Source: Lichenifustis flavocetrariae (GTDB taxonomy: Bacteria; Pseudomonadota; Alphaproteobacteria; Rhizobiales; Beijerinckiaceae). From it: a stretch of 64,000 nt of DNA. This document shows positions 35,806 through 44,885 of this stretch, one piece after another; position 1 is the stretch's first letter, and each line of letters starts with the position of its first letter. The translations under genes and the position numbers were made by a program. The notes under the pieces are model-generated. The model had not been told where the DNA came from. It saw only the letters and a program-made list of their open reading frames with translations, and ran no database searches. Where the stretch lies: NCBI RefSeq assembly GCF_026130545.1, contig NZ_JAMOIM010000007.1:210258-274257 (forward strand). The letters run 5' to 3'.

Positions 35806-37082
35806 GCCGAAGCCCCTGCGGGTGCGGCGGTTGGCATCCCGTCGTCCGGCGTTCCGGCACAGGCAGGCTTCAGGGTGGAGGCAAAGCCCACCCAAAGCGC
35901 GATCGAAACGAGCGCAAAGCTCCCCAGAATGGTGAACATCGGGCCATAGCCGATCTCTTGTGCCATCCAACCACCGATGGCGGGGCTGAGCGAGGCACCG
36001 AGCCCCTGCACGGTCATCACCGCCCCCTGGCCGACATTCACCCGACCGGTCCCGTTAAGGATGCGGGCGACGAGACCTGGGACCGCGACACTCTGAAGCC
36101 CGGCGCCGATGCCATCGAGCATCTGCACCGGATACACGCCCCAATGGCTATCCATATGGGCCGCGATCAGACCACGGAGCGGGAGTGCCAGGAACGAGAT
36201 CAACAGGACAAGCCAATAGCCCTCTTTCTCCGCCATCCGCATCGCCAAGAGCGACACCACGACCATCGTGGCCTGCGCGATCACGATGGTGATCGCCACG
36301 AAGCTCGCTGGATTGGCCTGTTTGGAGGCGGCCGCCGCCAGTCCATAGAGCGGCAGCATGGCGCCGTTGCCGAGATGGAAGCAGGCCAGCGCCCCCGCGA
36401 GAATCAGCAGCGGCTTGCATTCGAGAAGCACGCGAAAGCCGCTGGCCTGACCCTTGTCGGCGTCGTCCGTGCTGCCCCGTTTCAGTCCCCGCGCTTCGTC
36501 ATTGTCGATCGAATCGGCGGGAATGAGCAGGACCGACACGATCGAAATCGCACCGAAGAGAGCGGCGAGCCAAAACACGGCCGCGAAACCGAATTTCCAC
36601 CCGAGGTAACCGGACAGGCCGGCACCCACCATATTGCCGGCGTGGTTGAAGGCTTGGTTGCGGCCGTTTTGTCCATTGAAGCCGGCCTGACGCACCATAC
36701 CGAGCGTGATGCCCGTAACGGCTGGCCCGATGGCGGCCCCCGCGATGGCGGTCGCGACCTGGGATGCGGCGACGAGCCAGAAGCTTTGGGAGAGCAGAAT
36801 GATGGTGGAGGCCAGGACCGTACAGATGCCGGGCACGATCACATAGAGGCGCTTATGGCTCGTCGAATCGACGAGTGCGCCGGCGGGTGCCGTCATGATC
36901 ATGCCGGCCACGCCGCCAATGGTCATCACCGAGCCGATCAGGCCACTCTGCCAGCCATGAGCCAGAAGAAACACGCCGAGGAACGGCCCGATTCCGGCCT
37001 GCATGTCGGCCATGAAGAAGTTCAGCGATTGAAGCGGCCATAATCCGCTTTGCCTCGGGCTCGCTGCAGCTGAGGTCGGCAT
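35802..37082 (-). CDS. Major facilitator superfamily transporter
   Basis: A 426-residue carrier with two six-helix halves. The loop between helices 2 and 3 reads GALVDSTSHKRLYV, a variant of the MFS signature. The middle cytoplasmic loop is DNDEARGLKRGSTDDADKGQ. The C-terminus ends in a Pro/Ala-rich tail. I start at ATG 37082; a TTG at 37115 would add 11 residues. It is the first gene of a four-gene unit and overlaps the phosphoesterase start by four bases. Confidence 0.85.
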   Translation of the reverse strand: MPTSAAASPRQSGLWPLQSLNFFMADMQAGIGPFLGVFLLAHGWQSGLIGSVMTIGGVAGMIMTAPAGALVDSTSHKRLYVIVPGICTVLASTIILLSQSFWLVAASQVATAIAGAAIGPAVTGITLGMVRQAGFNGQNGRNQAFNHAGNMVGAGLSGYLGWKFGFAAVFWLAALFGAISIVSVLLIPADSIDNDEARGLKRGSTDDADKGQASGFRVLLECKPLLILAGALACFHLGNGAMLPLYGLAAAASKQANPASFVAITIVIAQATMVVVSLLAMRMAEKEGYWLVLLISFLALPLRGLIAAHMDSHWGVYPVQMLDGIGAGLQSVAVPGLVARILNGTGRVNVGQGAVMTVQGLGASLSPAIGGWMAQEIGYGPMFTILGSFALVSIALWVGFASTLKPACAGTPDDGMPTAAPAGASA

Positions 37083-37377
37083 TGCATTCTCGTAAGGAAC
37101 AAAGGATTTGTCCAAATACGCCGCAGCCCTAACTTATGTTTCCCCTGGATCGAGAAATTCTCAACCTTCAAGAAGGAACCGACGCCGTCAACTGATTGAC
37201 CTTTCAAGGAATCTCGTAGCCCCTTTCCCGAAGGAGCATCGCGGTCTCGGCCTGTTGAACGGAAGGAGGTCTTCGAAACAGTCGTGGACGGTCGCCGATC
37301 GAGGCTGGCGCGCCCTCCGCGTCCAACCGATCATTGCAGCGCTCCGCAAGACCCCATCAGCCGCGAGAAAGTCGAGA

Positions 37378-37956
37378 ATGGCTTACATTTGCACCACCAT
37401 GGCCTCGCTGGTCGGATGGCTGAAGCTCGTGGCCAGTGACAAGGGATTGGCCGCCGTCTTGTGGACTCGCGACAACCCGCGCCGGGTGCCGCTCGGCGCG
37501 GCGTTGGAGAATGACGATCATCCTGTTCTGCGGGAGGCCGTCCATCAACTGCAGGAATATTTCAGTGGCACTCGGAGGTCCTTCCAACTGGAGCTCGATC
37601 CCAGGGGAACAGCGTTCCAGAAGGAGGTTTGGGCCGCGCTGCTGCGGATCCCCTACGGTCAAACCCGGACCTATGGCGAGATCGCACGCGAAATCGGCCG
37701 TCCCAACGCGGTGCGGGCGGTCGGGGCCGCGAATGGCCGGAACCCGCTGTCGATCGTCGCGCCCTGTCACCGCGTGATCGGCGCCACAGGTGGGTTGACG
37801 GGGTTTGCGGGTGGGCTCGAGGCCAAAGTCAAGTTATTGTCGATCGAGGGACATGATTACGGCGCGGACGTCGGCCCGAGGTCGAAGAGTGCCGGCGCTG
37901 GACGTCAATTGTGTCGGTCCGCGATACCCGACACACCCGATCTGTTCGGACTCTGA
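37378..37956 (+). CDS. ogt: Methylated-DNA-[protein]-cysteine S-methyltransferase (Ogt type)
   Basis: A 192-residue DNA repair protein that takes the methyl group from O6-methylguanine onto its own Cys. The active site is IVAPCHRVIG with C130; the DNA-binding helix AREIGRPNAVRAVGAANGRN precedes it, and FQKEVWAALLRIPYGQTRTY is also typical. The last 25 residues are an extra tail ending TPDLFGL, which resembles a beta-clamp-binding pentapeptide. ATG 37378 is preceded by GAGAA. It diverges from the MFS unit. Confidence 0.9.
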   Translation: MAYICTTMASLVGWLKLVASDKGLAAVLWTRDNPRRVPLGAALENDDHPVLREAVHQLQEYFSGTRRSFQLELDPRGTAFQKEVWAALLRIPYGQTRTYGEIAREIGRPNAVRAVGAANGRNPLSIVAPCHRVIGATGGLTGFAGGLEAKVKLLSIEGHDYGADVGPRSKSAGAGRQLCRSAIPDTPDLFGL

Positions 37957-38016
37957 GCCGCGTCCAAAGATACGTCGAGAAACTCGTCCGGAGCGTTTTC
38001 CTCGGCGCCACTCGAC

Positions 38017-38682
38017 TTATGGATGAAGTACGGCGCGCAAGACGGTCGTGGCCCCGTTCAAGGTGATTTGCGTCCCGATGCATAGCAACAGGAATGCAAA
38101 AAGGCGGGACAGGACCCGGACACGTCCAACTCCCAGCCAGTCCAGCAGGCTGTCGGCCGATCGGTAGCTGACCCAGACCAGGATCGCGACCGCGAGGGCC
38201 GCGACGGAGGCTCCGATCACGTAGGCGACCTGCCGGGTCGTATCTCCCGGCACGTTCGAGCCGAGCGCGATCGCGACCGAGATCGTGCCGGGTCCGGTCG
38301 TGAACGGCATGGTGAGCGGGAAAAAGGCAAGGTCGTCCGTGTTCGATGTCTCCGCCGCCTCAACTTGCTTGCGTGCCTCGTTGCGCTCCGGTTGTGACAG
38401 AAGTTCCCAGGCCCGGACCGCCACCACGAGGCCGCCTGCGATCCGCAGCGCATCAACCGTGATTCCGAAGAAGCGCAGCACATAGACGCCGCCCCACAGC
38501 GCCACCAGCATCACGGCGGCGGCATAGACGGCCACCTGCCGCGCGAGGATCTGGCGCTGCACGTGCGATCGGTCGGCTGTCACTTGACCGAAGATGAAAG
38601 CCGAGCCGGGCGGATTGACGATGGAGAACAAGGCCGAAAAGGCGAGGAGGAAGTCCTGTAGGATGGTCCAAGGCTCGAACAT
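38017..38682 (-). CDS. MarC-family integral membrane protein
   Basis: A 221-residue membrane protein of six helices. It begins MFEPWTILQDFLLAFSALFSIVNP, with the family phrase SIVNPPGSAFIF, and has TMPFTTGPGTISVAIALGS, the MarC signature. Helices 1-3 and 4-6 are related repeats. Function unknown; once wrongly linked to multidrug resistance. ATG 38682 is preferred; ATG 38715 would add 11 residues. Confidence 0.87.
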   Translation of the reverse strand: MFEPWTILQDFLLAFSALFSIVNPPGSAFIFGQVTADRSHVQRQILARQVAVYAAAVMLVALWGGVYVLRFFGITVDALRIAGGLVVAVRAWELLSQPERNEARKQVEAAETSNTDDLAFFPLTMPFTTGPGTISVAIALGSNVPGDTTRQVAYVIGASVAALAVAILVWVSYRSADSLLDWLGVGRVRVLSRLFAFLLLCIGTQITLNGATTVLRAVLHP

Positions 38683-38757
38683 TCCCAAGGCGGCTCCAGT
38701 GTGACTGGCAAGCATTGGACGGCAACTAGACCTTGGTCAAATCGACGACGGGCCAAT

Positions 38758-39078
38758 CTAGCGCCGACGACCGAACCAGCCGCTCGCACCGGCGCCCGTC
38801 GGATTCGCACTGAGGCGGTCGCGATGCGGCACCATCGATTTGAAACAGAGGCCGATCTCCGTGCCTCGACGCCAAACGATCCGGCTCGATATGGTCGAAG
38901 CAAAGATCGACGACGTCAAAGTGCACGTGTCCAGGAGGAACGCACAGGAGGTCAGACGAACGCGGGCGCCGCTTGCAGACACATCGAGCACAATTCCGGA
39001 GACTTTCGCTCGACCGCTCTCAACCGTCGCCGGCACGGAAACACTCCGCCGGGACTTCTCGCGTCTTTCCGAGATCAT
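38758..39078 (-). CDS. PilZ-domain protein, likely cyclic-di-GMP effector
   Basis: A 106-residue single-domain protein. The PilZ signature appears as RREKSRRSVSVPA at the start and IVLDVSASGARVRL later, i.e. the RxxxR plus D/NxSxxG ligand motif, followed by WRRGTEIGLCF. Such proteins bind cyclic-di-GMP and alter motility, polysaccharide or cell-cycle targets. I use ATG 39078; nine more codons are possible. No partner gene adjoins. Confidence 0.82.
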   Translation of the reverse strand: MISERREKSRRSVSVPATVESGRAKVSGIVLDVSASGARVRLTSCAFLLDTCTLTSSIFASTISSRIVWRRGTEIGLCFKSMVPHRDRLSANPTGAGASGWFGRRR

Positions 39079-39236
39079 GAAACGCCCCCAAGCGTTGTTA
39101 GTCATGACCTAACGTTAATCGATAGAACTGAAGCGATCGTTGATGGCGGCGGAGCCTGGTTGCTGATCAAGGATTGGACCGTAACCCCTCGCTCGGCGCA
39201 GCTTTGCATTGCGTCCGTGAGCCTCATAGGCCGGAC

Positions 39237-39260
39237 AAAAAAGAGCCGCCCGAAGGCGGC
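39237..39260 (-). terminator. Intrinsic terminator of the MmgR-like RNA
   Basis: Stem GCCGCC paired with GGCGGC, loop TTCG, then TCTTTTTT on the minus strand. This is a textbook UUCG-capped terminator. Confidence 0.9.
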
Positions 39261-39310
39261 CCAAGTCTAGGGAGGAAACGCCCAAGAAGGGCATGTAGCG
39301 CGAGCGCTAC
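39237..39310 (-). ncRNA. mmgR: MmgR/alpha-r8 (suhB family) small RNA candidate
   Basis: On the minus strand a 74-base unit has all parts of the Hyphomicrobiales MmgR RNA. A 5' hairpin GTAGCG-CTCG-CGCTAC occupies 39310-39295. Next is GCCC-TTCTT-GGGC. Then comes a single-stranded segment with the family heptamer region TTTCCTCCCT, and last an intrinsic terminator GCCGCC-TTCG-GGCGGC with six T's. The length is close to the 77-base Sinorhizobium RNA. In that species MmgR controls polyhydroxybutyrate granule proteins under carbon and nitrogen balance. A promoter is visible upstream. Assignment from recalled motifs, not a covariance search. Confidence 0.82.
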
Positions 39311-39317
39311 GGTCACA

Positions 39318-39345
39318 AAGGTATCATGCATTGCAGCATGGTCAA
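39318..39345 (-). promoter_or_regulatory. Candidate promoter of the MmgR-like RNA
   Basis: TTGACC (39345-39340) is followed after 16 bases by TACCTT (39323-39318), placing the start near 39310, where the first hairpin begins. The -35 element is strong and the -10 weak. Confidence 0.5.
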
Positions 39346-39588
39346 GATCAGTGCCCCGCCTTCGGTGGAGTGCTGCGATCAGGTGTCGATTATGTCACAG
39401 GCGTCGACACGGCATGTGAGCCTCGCAAGAGGGCGCCCCCCGGTTGATTTCCTTTTGGCCTTTACCGGGGCGCATCCGGCATTCCAAGGGCTTGCCGGAG
39501 CAAAGGCTGCGTCATCAAGCGCCTGCCCGACTCCGTCCTACGATGAAACAGAGTGGCAACGCTTGCGTTGTCGGCGCGGAGCTACTGC
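39346..39588. other. Intergenic region before the RND operon
   Basis: About 240 bases between the small-RNA promoter and the RND start. No gene is recognised. Sequences close to 39575-39588 hold the GGAG ribosome site for the RND gene. A shared regulatory region between the divergent sRNA and RND operon is possible. Confidence 0.35.
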
Positions 39589-42500
39589 ATGGGTCTCGTC
39601 CTCTACGCGCTGAAATATCGAATTTCGTTTTACGTCATTTCGCTGCTCGTTCTGTTTGGCGGCATAGGCGCGAGCGTCGTCACGCCAAAAGACGTTCTGC
39701 CGAACGTCAACATTCCGGTCGTCGTCGTGGTGTGGACCTACAACGGTCTCAACACGACCGACATGGCGTCGCGGATCACCACTTACAGCGAGTTCTCGCT
39801 CTCCAACAACGTCAACAATATCCAGCGGATGGAGAGTACGACGCTACCGGGCTCGGCGATCGAGCGGATCTATTTCCAGCAGAACGTCAGCATCGATCTC
39901 GCCATCACGCAGGTCGTGTCCGCCATGAACTCGATCCGGGCCGTGATGCCACCCGGCGTTCAACCGCCCGTCGTGATGCGTTTCTCCGCGTCTTCCGTGC
40001 CCGTCATCCAGCTGGCCCTCTCGTCCAAGACCTCCAGCCAGGCGGCGATCTACGACTATGCGCAATACCGGATCCGGCAGACCCTGACCCAGGTGCCGGG
40101 CTCGACCCTGCCATCGCCTTACGGGGGTGCGCCACGGCAGATCATGGTGGATCTCGATCTTCGGGCGCTGCAGGGCTATGGCCTCACACCGCTCGATGTC
40201 ACCAACGCGGTCGTGTCGCAGAACATCGTCGTGCCGTCCGGGCTCGCCAAGATCGGCGAGTTGCAATATCCGATCCGCCTCAATGCCTCGCCCCAGTTGA
40301 TCGACGAACTCAACCAGCTGCCCGTCAAGGTCGTGGGCGGGACGCCGGTGCTGGTCCGCGATGTCGCCAACGTGCGTGACGGCTCGCCCCCGCAGCTCAA
40401 CATCGTGCGGACCAACGGCCTGCGGTCGATCTTGGAGACCATTCTCAAGAACGGTGAGGCCTCGACCCTGACAGTCGTCAACAACGTCAAGAGCTTCCTT
40501 CCTCAGATCCGAGCCGCGGCCCCTAAAGGGTTCGAGATCACGCCGATCGGCGATCAATCGGTGTTCGTGACAGGCGCCATCAACGACGTAGTGCGCGAGG
40601 CGCTGATCGCGGCCGGCCTGACGGGATTGATGATCCTACTGTTTCTCGGTTCATGGCGATCCACGCTCGTCGTGCTCGCATCGATTCCTCTCGCCATTCT
40701 GTTCGCCCTCATTGTGCTGAGCGTGCTCGGTGAAACGTTGAACATCATGACGCTGGGCGGGCTCGCCCTCGCGGTCGGCATCCTGGTCGACGACGCGACC
40801 GTGGCGATCGAAAACACCTATCGGCTGATGGAGAATGGCAAGAGCTTCCGCGATTCGGTGGTGGAAGGGGCTGCCGGCATTGCCAAGCCGGCGCTGATTT
40901 CGACCCTTGCCATCTGTTCGGCCTTCGTCTCGGTCTTTTTCCTGACCGACGCCCCAAAATATCTCTTCACACCGCAGGCCATGGCGGTCGTGTTCGCGAT
41001 GTTGGCGTCATATTTTCTGTCGCGCACACTCGTTCCCATCATGATCGACGTGCTGGTCAAGCGGGAGTTCGACAGCAAATACGGCGCCGAGCACCAGGAG
41101 GGCCCGCAGCGGGACAGACAGGAATCGCCAGCGGCCATCGAGAAGCCCAAACCCGGATGGATGCGACGCCAATGGTCGTCCATATGGCGCCATGTCGGGA
41201 AACCCTTGCGTTGGGCCGGCCGGCAGGCTTTGCCGGCGTTCCGAGCCGTATCAAGTTGGATGCGCTGGGGCCATGGCCGGTTTGAGGCCGGCTTCGCACG
41301 CTTCCAACGCGGATATGCCGGACTGCTCCAGGCCACGATCGCACACCGCCTCGCGACCCTCGGGGTGGTCGCGGCTGTCTTCGCTCTCGGGGCCGGCATC
41401 TTCGTCTTCACGGGCCAGGACTATTTTCCGCAGGTCAGCGGCGACAGCATGACACTCCATATCCGGACGCGAGACGGGGAGCGGATCGAGACGGCCGAGC
41501 AGGTCTTTGCGCGTGTAGAAAGGGTCGTGCGCGAAACCGTCCCCAAGAAGGATCTCGAATTGATCCTCGATAATATCGGCTTGCCGTCGAGCAACTACAA
41601 TTTCGCGTTCGGGGACGGGTCTTTCGTGGCCTACAATGACGGACAGATGATCATCTCGCTCAAAGAGGGTCATGCGTCGACGTTAGACTACATGAAGCGG
41701 CTGCGTGACGTGCTGCCGCAGAAGTTCCCGGACGTCATGTTCTACTTCCAGCCCTCCGACATGATCACGCAGATTCTGGATTTCGGAACGATCACACCGA
41801 TCGACATCCAGGTCAGCGGCCGCAAAACCGAGAAGGACCTTGAGGTCGCCGGGGAGATCGAGGCCAAGCTGCGCGGCGTACGGGGTGCCGTCGATGTGCA
41901 TCTTCACCAGATCACGCATGCGCCGGAACTCTTCGTCGACGTCGACCGCAAACTCGCCTCCGAGATCGGCTTGACCGAGCAACAGATCGCGCAGTCGATG
42001 AATGTGTCGCTCTCCGGCAGCTATCAGGTCCAACCGAACTTCTGGGCCGACCCGAAGACGGGCATTCCCTACCAACTCTGGGTGCAGACGCCGGAATGGC
42101 GCAACGACTCCCTGCAGGCGTTGAGCGACACGCCGATCTTTCGGACATCCTTGAACACGATGGATCCGATCGGCACCACCTCCGTTCCCGGTGCGTCCTC
42201 TGGCGGAGCGCAGGCGGCCGATCAGCCGGGCGTTCTGACACTCCTGTCCACAGTCGCAACAATGCGGCGTGATTCCCAGCCGACCGTCATAAGCCACGTC
42301 AATACGCAGAATACGCTCGATATATTCGCAAGCGCCCAGGACCGCGACCTGGGGGGAATCAGCAAAGACATCGACCGCATCGTCGCAGACGCGCAGAAAA
42401 AGCTCCCGGCTCCAGACAAGATCACGGTCCGGGGCCAGATCGAGAGTATGCACAGCGCATTCGGGCGGATCGAACTCGGCTTGGCCATCGCGATGGTCGT

Positions 42501-42978
42501 GGTCTACATGCTGATGGCCGTCAATTTCCAGAGTTGGGGCGACCCGCTCGTGGTGATCCTGGCGCTGCCGATCGCTTTCTGCGGCATCCTTACGAGCCTG
42601 TTCGTCACGCACACATCCCTGTCGATTCCGTCGCTCTTCGGCGCCATCATGAGTGTCGGGGTCGCGAGTTCGAACTCGATCCTCCTCGTGACCTTTGCCC
42701 GCGAGCATCGCGAGGAGACCGGGTGCAACGCCGTCGAGGCGGCGATCGCCGCGGGTGAGACAAGGCTGCGGCCGGTCCTCATGACGGCCGGCGCCATGTT
42801 CGTCGGACTTCTGCCGATGGCCATCGGCATCGGCGAAGGCAGTGAACAGAATGCCGCACTGGCACGCGCGGTGCTGGGTGGCGTGGCCTTCGGCACCTGC
42901 TCCACGCTGCTGTTTGTGCCCTTCCTGTACGCGACGCTCCGGCAGGGTCGCTTCAAAGGCGTGGAGGACTACCGATGA
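39589..42978 (+). CDS. RND-family efflux transporter permease
   Basis: A 1129-residue inner membrane pump. Twelve helices flank two large periplasmic domains. Helix 4 carries GGLALAVGILVDDATVAIEN with the paired Asp of the proton path, and the second half has FGAIMSVGVASSNSILLVTF instead of such Asp pairs. Between helices 6 and 7 (about 490-583) lies a cytoplasmic segment of some 90 residues that is longer than usual, rich in Gln, Pro and Arg and then amphipathic. It overlaps the adaptor gene by four bases. There is no outer membrane channel gene nearby. Substrates unknown; resembles the heavy drug-efflux (HAE) rather than metal type. Confidence 0.9.
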   Translation: MGLVLYALKYRISFYVISLLVLFGGIGASVVTPKDVLPNVNIPVVVVVWTYNGLNTTDMASRITTYSEFSLSNNVNNIQRMESTTLPGSAIERIYFQQNVSIDLAITQVVSAMNSIRAVMPPGVQPPVVMRFSASSVPVIQLALSSKTSSQAAIYDYAQYRIRQTLTQVPGSTLPSPYGGAPRQIMVDLDLRALQGYGLTPLDVTNAVVSQNIVVPSGLAKIGELQYPIRLNASPQLIDELNQLPVKVVGGTPVLVRDVANVRDGSPPQLNIVRTNGLRSILETILKNGEASTLTVVNNVKSFLPQIRAAAPKGFEITPIGDQSVFVTGAINDVVREALIAAGLTGLMILLFLGSWRSTLVVLASIPLAILFALIVLSVLGETLNIMTLGGLALAVGILVDDATVAIENTYRLMENGKSFRDSVVEGAAGIAKPALISTLAICSAFVSVFFLTDAPKYLFTPQAMAVVFAMLASYFLSRTLVPIMIDVLVKREFDSKYGAEHQEGPQRDRQESPAAIEKPKPGWMRRQWSSIWRHVGKPLRWAGRQALPAFRAVSSWMRWGHGRFEAGFARFQRGYAGLLQATIAHRLATLGVVAAVFALGAGIFVFTGQDYFPQVSGDSMTLHIRTRDGERIETAEQVFARVERVVRETVPKKDLELILDNIGLPSSNYNFAFGDGSFVAYNDGQMIISLKEGHASTLDYMKRLRDVLPQKFPDVMFYFQPSDMITQILDFGTITPIDIQVSGRKTEKDLEVAGEIEAKLRGVRGAVDVHLHQITHAPELFVDVDRKLASEIGLTEQQIAQSMNVSLSGSYQVQPNFWADPKTGIPYQLWVQTPEWRNDSLQALSDTPIFRTSLNTMDPIGTTSVPGASSGGAQAADQPGVLTLLSTVATMRRDSQPTVISHVNTQNTLDIFASAQDRDLGGISKDIDRIVADAQKKLPAPDKITVRGQIESMHSAFGRIELGLAIAMVVVYMLMAVNFQSWGDPLVVILALPIAFCGILTSLFVTHTSLSIPSLFGAIMSVGVASSNSILLVTFAREHREETGCNAVEAAIAAGETRLRPVLMTAGAMFVGLLPMAIGIGEGSEQNAALARAVLGGVAFGTCSTLLFVPFLYATLRQGRFKGVEDYR

Positions 42979-44516
42979 CCGAACGCCTCACCCCCGAATC
43001 CGAACCCGAGATTGACGAGCCGCAGAGCGTGCACGGCGAGCGGGATCGATCCGAGGCTGCCGCTCCGCGAACCGAAACCAGGCGGCATGGGACGGACCGG
43101 CCCAACGATGGACGGGACGTTATCGAGCTCTCGCCGACCCCCACGAAAGAGGAGTCATCAACAGCCGCGAAGCCGGACGATCACGGAAAGCCCATCGAAG
43201 GGGACGAAAACCCACCCAAGCCACCGCCCAAAAGCGTCTTCGTGGTCGCTGGACTGATCATCTGTGCGCTTGTGGCCTGGGGAGGTTACACCCATTGGCG
43301 ATCCTACGAATCCTCGAAGCAGACGGCCAACGACACGGTGACCCGGCCCGTCGAGCTACGGACCACGGAAGCCAAGCGGCTCGATAAGCCGATCGAGCTG
43401 ACGCTGCCCGGAGAGACCCAGGCCTTGGACACGGCCAATATCTACCCGCGAGCAACCGGCTACATCGATCAGCGCGCCGTCGACATCGGATCGCGCGTGA
43501 AGAAGGGCGATATGCTCGTCCACATCTCGGCCCCCGATCTCGACCAGCAACTGGCTCAGGCGGAAGCTCAGATCGGCCAAACCAGGGCCTCGCTGGTGCA
43601 AGCCAAGGCGCAGGTCGCCCAAGCCGAAGCCACCGTCAATCTCGCGCAAGTCAATCTGGCCCGCGCCAACACGCTCACCCAGCAGGGCTACGAGACGCAG
43701 CAGAACAGGGATCAGCGCCAGGCCGATACGCAAACCCAACAGGCGAATGTCGATTCCGCCAAAGCCGGGGTCGCGGTTGCGGAGGCCAATATCAGGGCCC
43801 AGCAGGCCGCGATCGACCGCTTGACGGCCTTGACGGCATTCGAGACCGTGAAGGCGCCCTTCGATGGGGTGGTCACGTCCCGTAACGTCGATGTGGGTGA
43901 ACTGGTCAACCAGGACAGCAGTACCGGAACACCGATGTTCACGGTGGTGCGAGACGCCATCATGCGCGTGATCGTCCGGGTGCCTCAAGGCGTGTCGGAC
44001 GGCATCCGCGACGGGCTCGACGCCAAAGTCGTGGTGCCGCAGAGCCCGCAGCAAGAGTTCAAGGGCCATGTGACCCGCAGTTCGGTGGCGCTGCTCTACT
44101 CATCCCGCACTCTGACCACGGAAGTCGATGTCCCGAACGAAACCGGAGCGCTCCGGGCGGGCCTCTATGTGACGGTCACGTTCTCGGTCCCGCGAGCGAA
44201 CCTGGAGGTCAACGTTCCCGCCGAAGCCCTGATGTTCGACCAGCATGGCGTCCGGATCGCCATCGTCGAGAACGATATCGTCAAGCTGGTCGCGGTCGAC
44301 ATCGCGCGGGACAATGGAACGACCCTCGACCTGCGCAATGGCTTGAAGGGAGGCGAGCGCGTGGTCCTCAACCCCCCGGCCACATTGAAGGACGGTGCGA
44401 AGGTGAAGGAGATCAGGGAAGAGGACGAGAAGAAGCAGGATGAGGAAGACAAGGCCAAGACGGCCGCGGGCAACGACAAGCAGGCTGCCTCGTCCAATAA
44501 GAATGGCGGGACATGA
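42975..44516 (+). CDS. RND periplasmic adaptor (membrane fusion) protein
   Basis: A 513-residue adaptor. About 86 cytoplasmic, charged and Pro-rich residues precede a single helix (87-105), longer than the short tail or lipobox seen in most adaptors. The lipoyl half-motif VDIGSRVKKGDMLVHI, a coiled-coil hairpin of Ala/Gln heptads (DQQLAQAEAQ and QANVDSAKAGVAVAEA) and the beta-barrel (VKAPFDGVVTSRNVDVGELV) follow. The C-terminus is a Lys/Glu/Asn tail. It starts at ATG 42975, overlapping the pump stop. The pump-first order is less common than adaptor-first. Confidence 0.9.
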   Translation: MTERLTPESEPEIDEPQSVHGERDRSEAAAPRTETRRHGTDRPNDGRDVIELSPTPTKEESSTAAKPDDHGKPIEGDENPPKPPPKSVFVVAGLIICALVAWGGYTHWRSYESSKQTANDTVTRPVELRTTEAKRLDKPIELTLPGETQALDTANIYPRATGYIDQRAVDIGSRVKKGDMLVHISAPDLDQQLAQAEAQIGQTRASLVQAKAQVAQAEATVNLAQVNLARANTLTQQGYETQQNRDQRQADTQTQQANVDSAKAGVAVAEANIRAQQAAIDRLTALTAFETVKAPFDGVVTSRNVDVGELVNQDSSTGTPMFTVVRDAIMRVIVRVPQGVSDGIRDGLDAKVVVPQSPQQEFKGHVTRSSVALLYSSRTLTTEVDVPNETGALRAGLYVTVTFSVPRANLEVNVPAEALMFDQHGVRIAIVENDIVKLVAVDIARDNGTTLDLRNGLKGGERVVLNPPATLKDGAKVKEIREEDEKKQDEEDKAKTAAGNDKQAASSNKNGGT

Positions 44517-44643
44517 GCGGACGCTGCTTAAATCTGACACGGCTGACCTTCCAGACCCGCGATCTGATGTTTGCCGCCCGGACGTGACCATGTCACAAGC
44601 CTAGGCAGCAGTCTCCCGAACGACCGATCTGATGGACGGCAGC

Positions 44644-44862
44644 ATGGCAATCAAGTTCGTGGACAAGGTGGATAAGGCAGAAAGCGGCTCCTCGGCCGCC
44701 AAGAAGGCCGGCGAAGCTCGCGCGGCCGGAGAGGCTCGTTTCGCCACCCCGATCGAAGCCGTTGCACCCGTGAACCCGGACGCAGGCTCGGAGCTTCCTT
44801 TCACGGAACTCCCGCGTGCCGAGAAGAAGAAGCGTGGGCGCAAGGGACCGCCGGCCGCCTGA
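44644..44862 (+). CDS. Small hypothetical protein, Lys-rich C-terminus
   Basis: 72 residues starting MAIKFVDKVDKAES and ending EKKKRGRKGPPAA. The middle is Ala/Glu-rich and then SELPFTELPR. I know no family or motif. The basic GRKG tail could contact nucleic acid. ATG 44632 is a possible earlier start. It lies between the RND adaptor and the convergent CDF exporter. Confidence 0.55.
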   Translation: MAIKFVDKVDKAESGSSAAKKAGEARAAGEARFATPIEAVAPVNPDAGSELPFTELPRAEKKKRGRKGPPAA

Positions 44863-44885
44863 ATGGTCTGCGATCGGGCCGGCGC

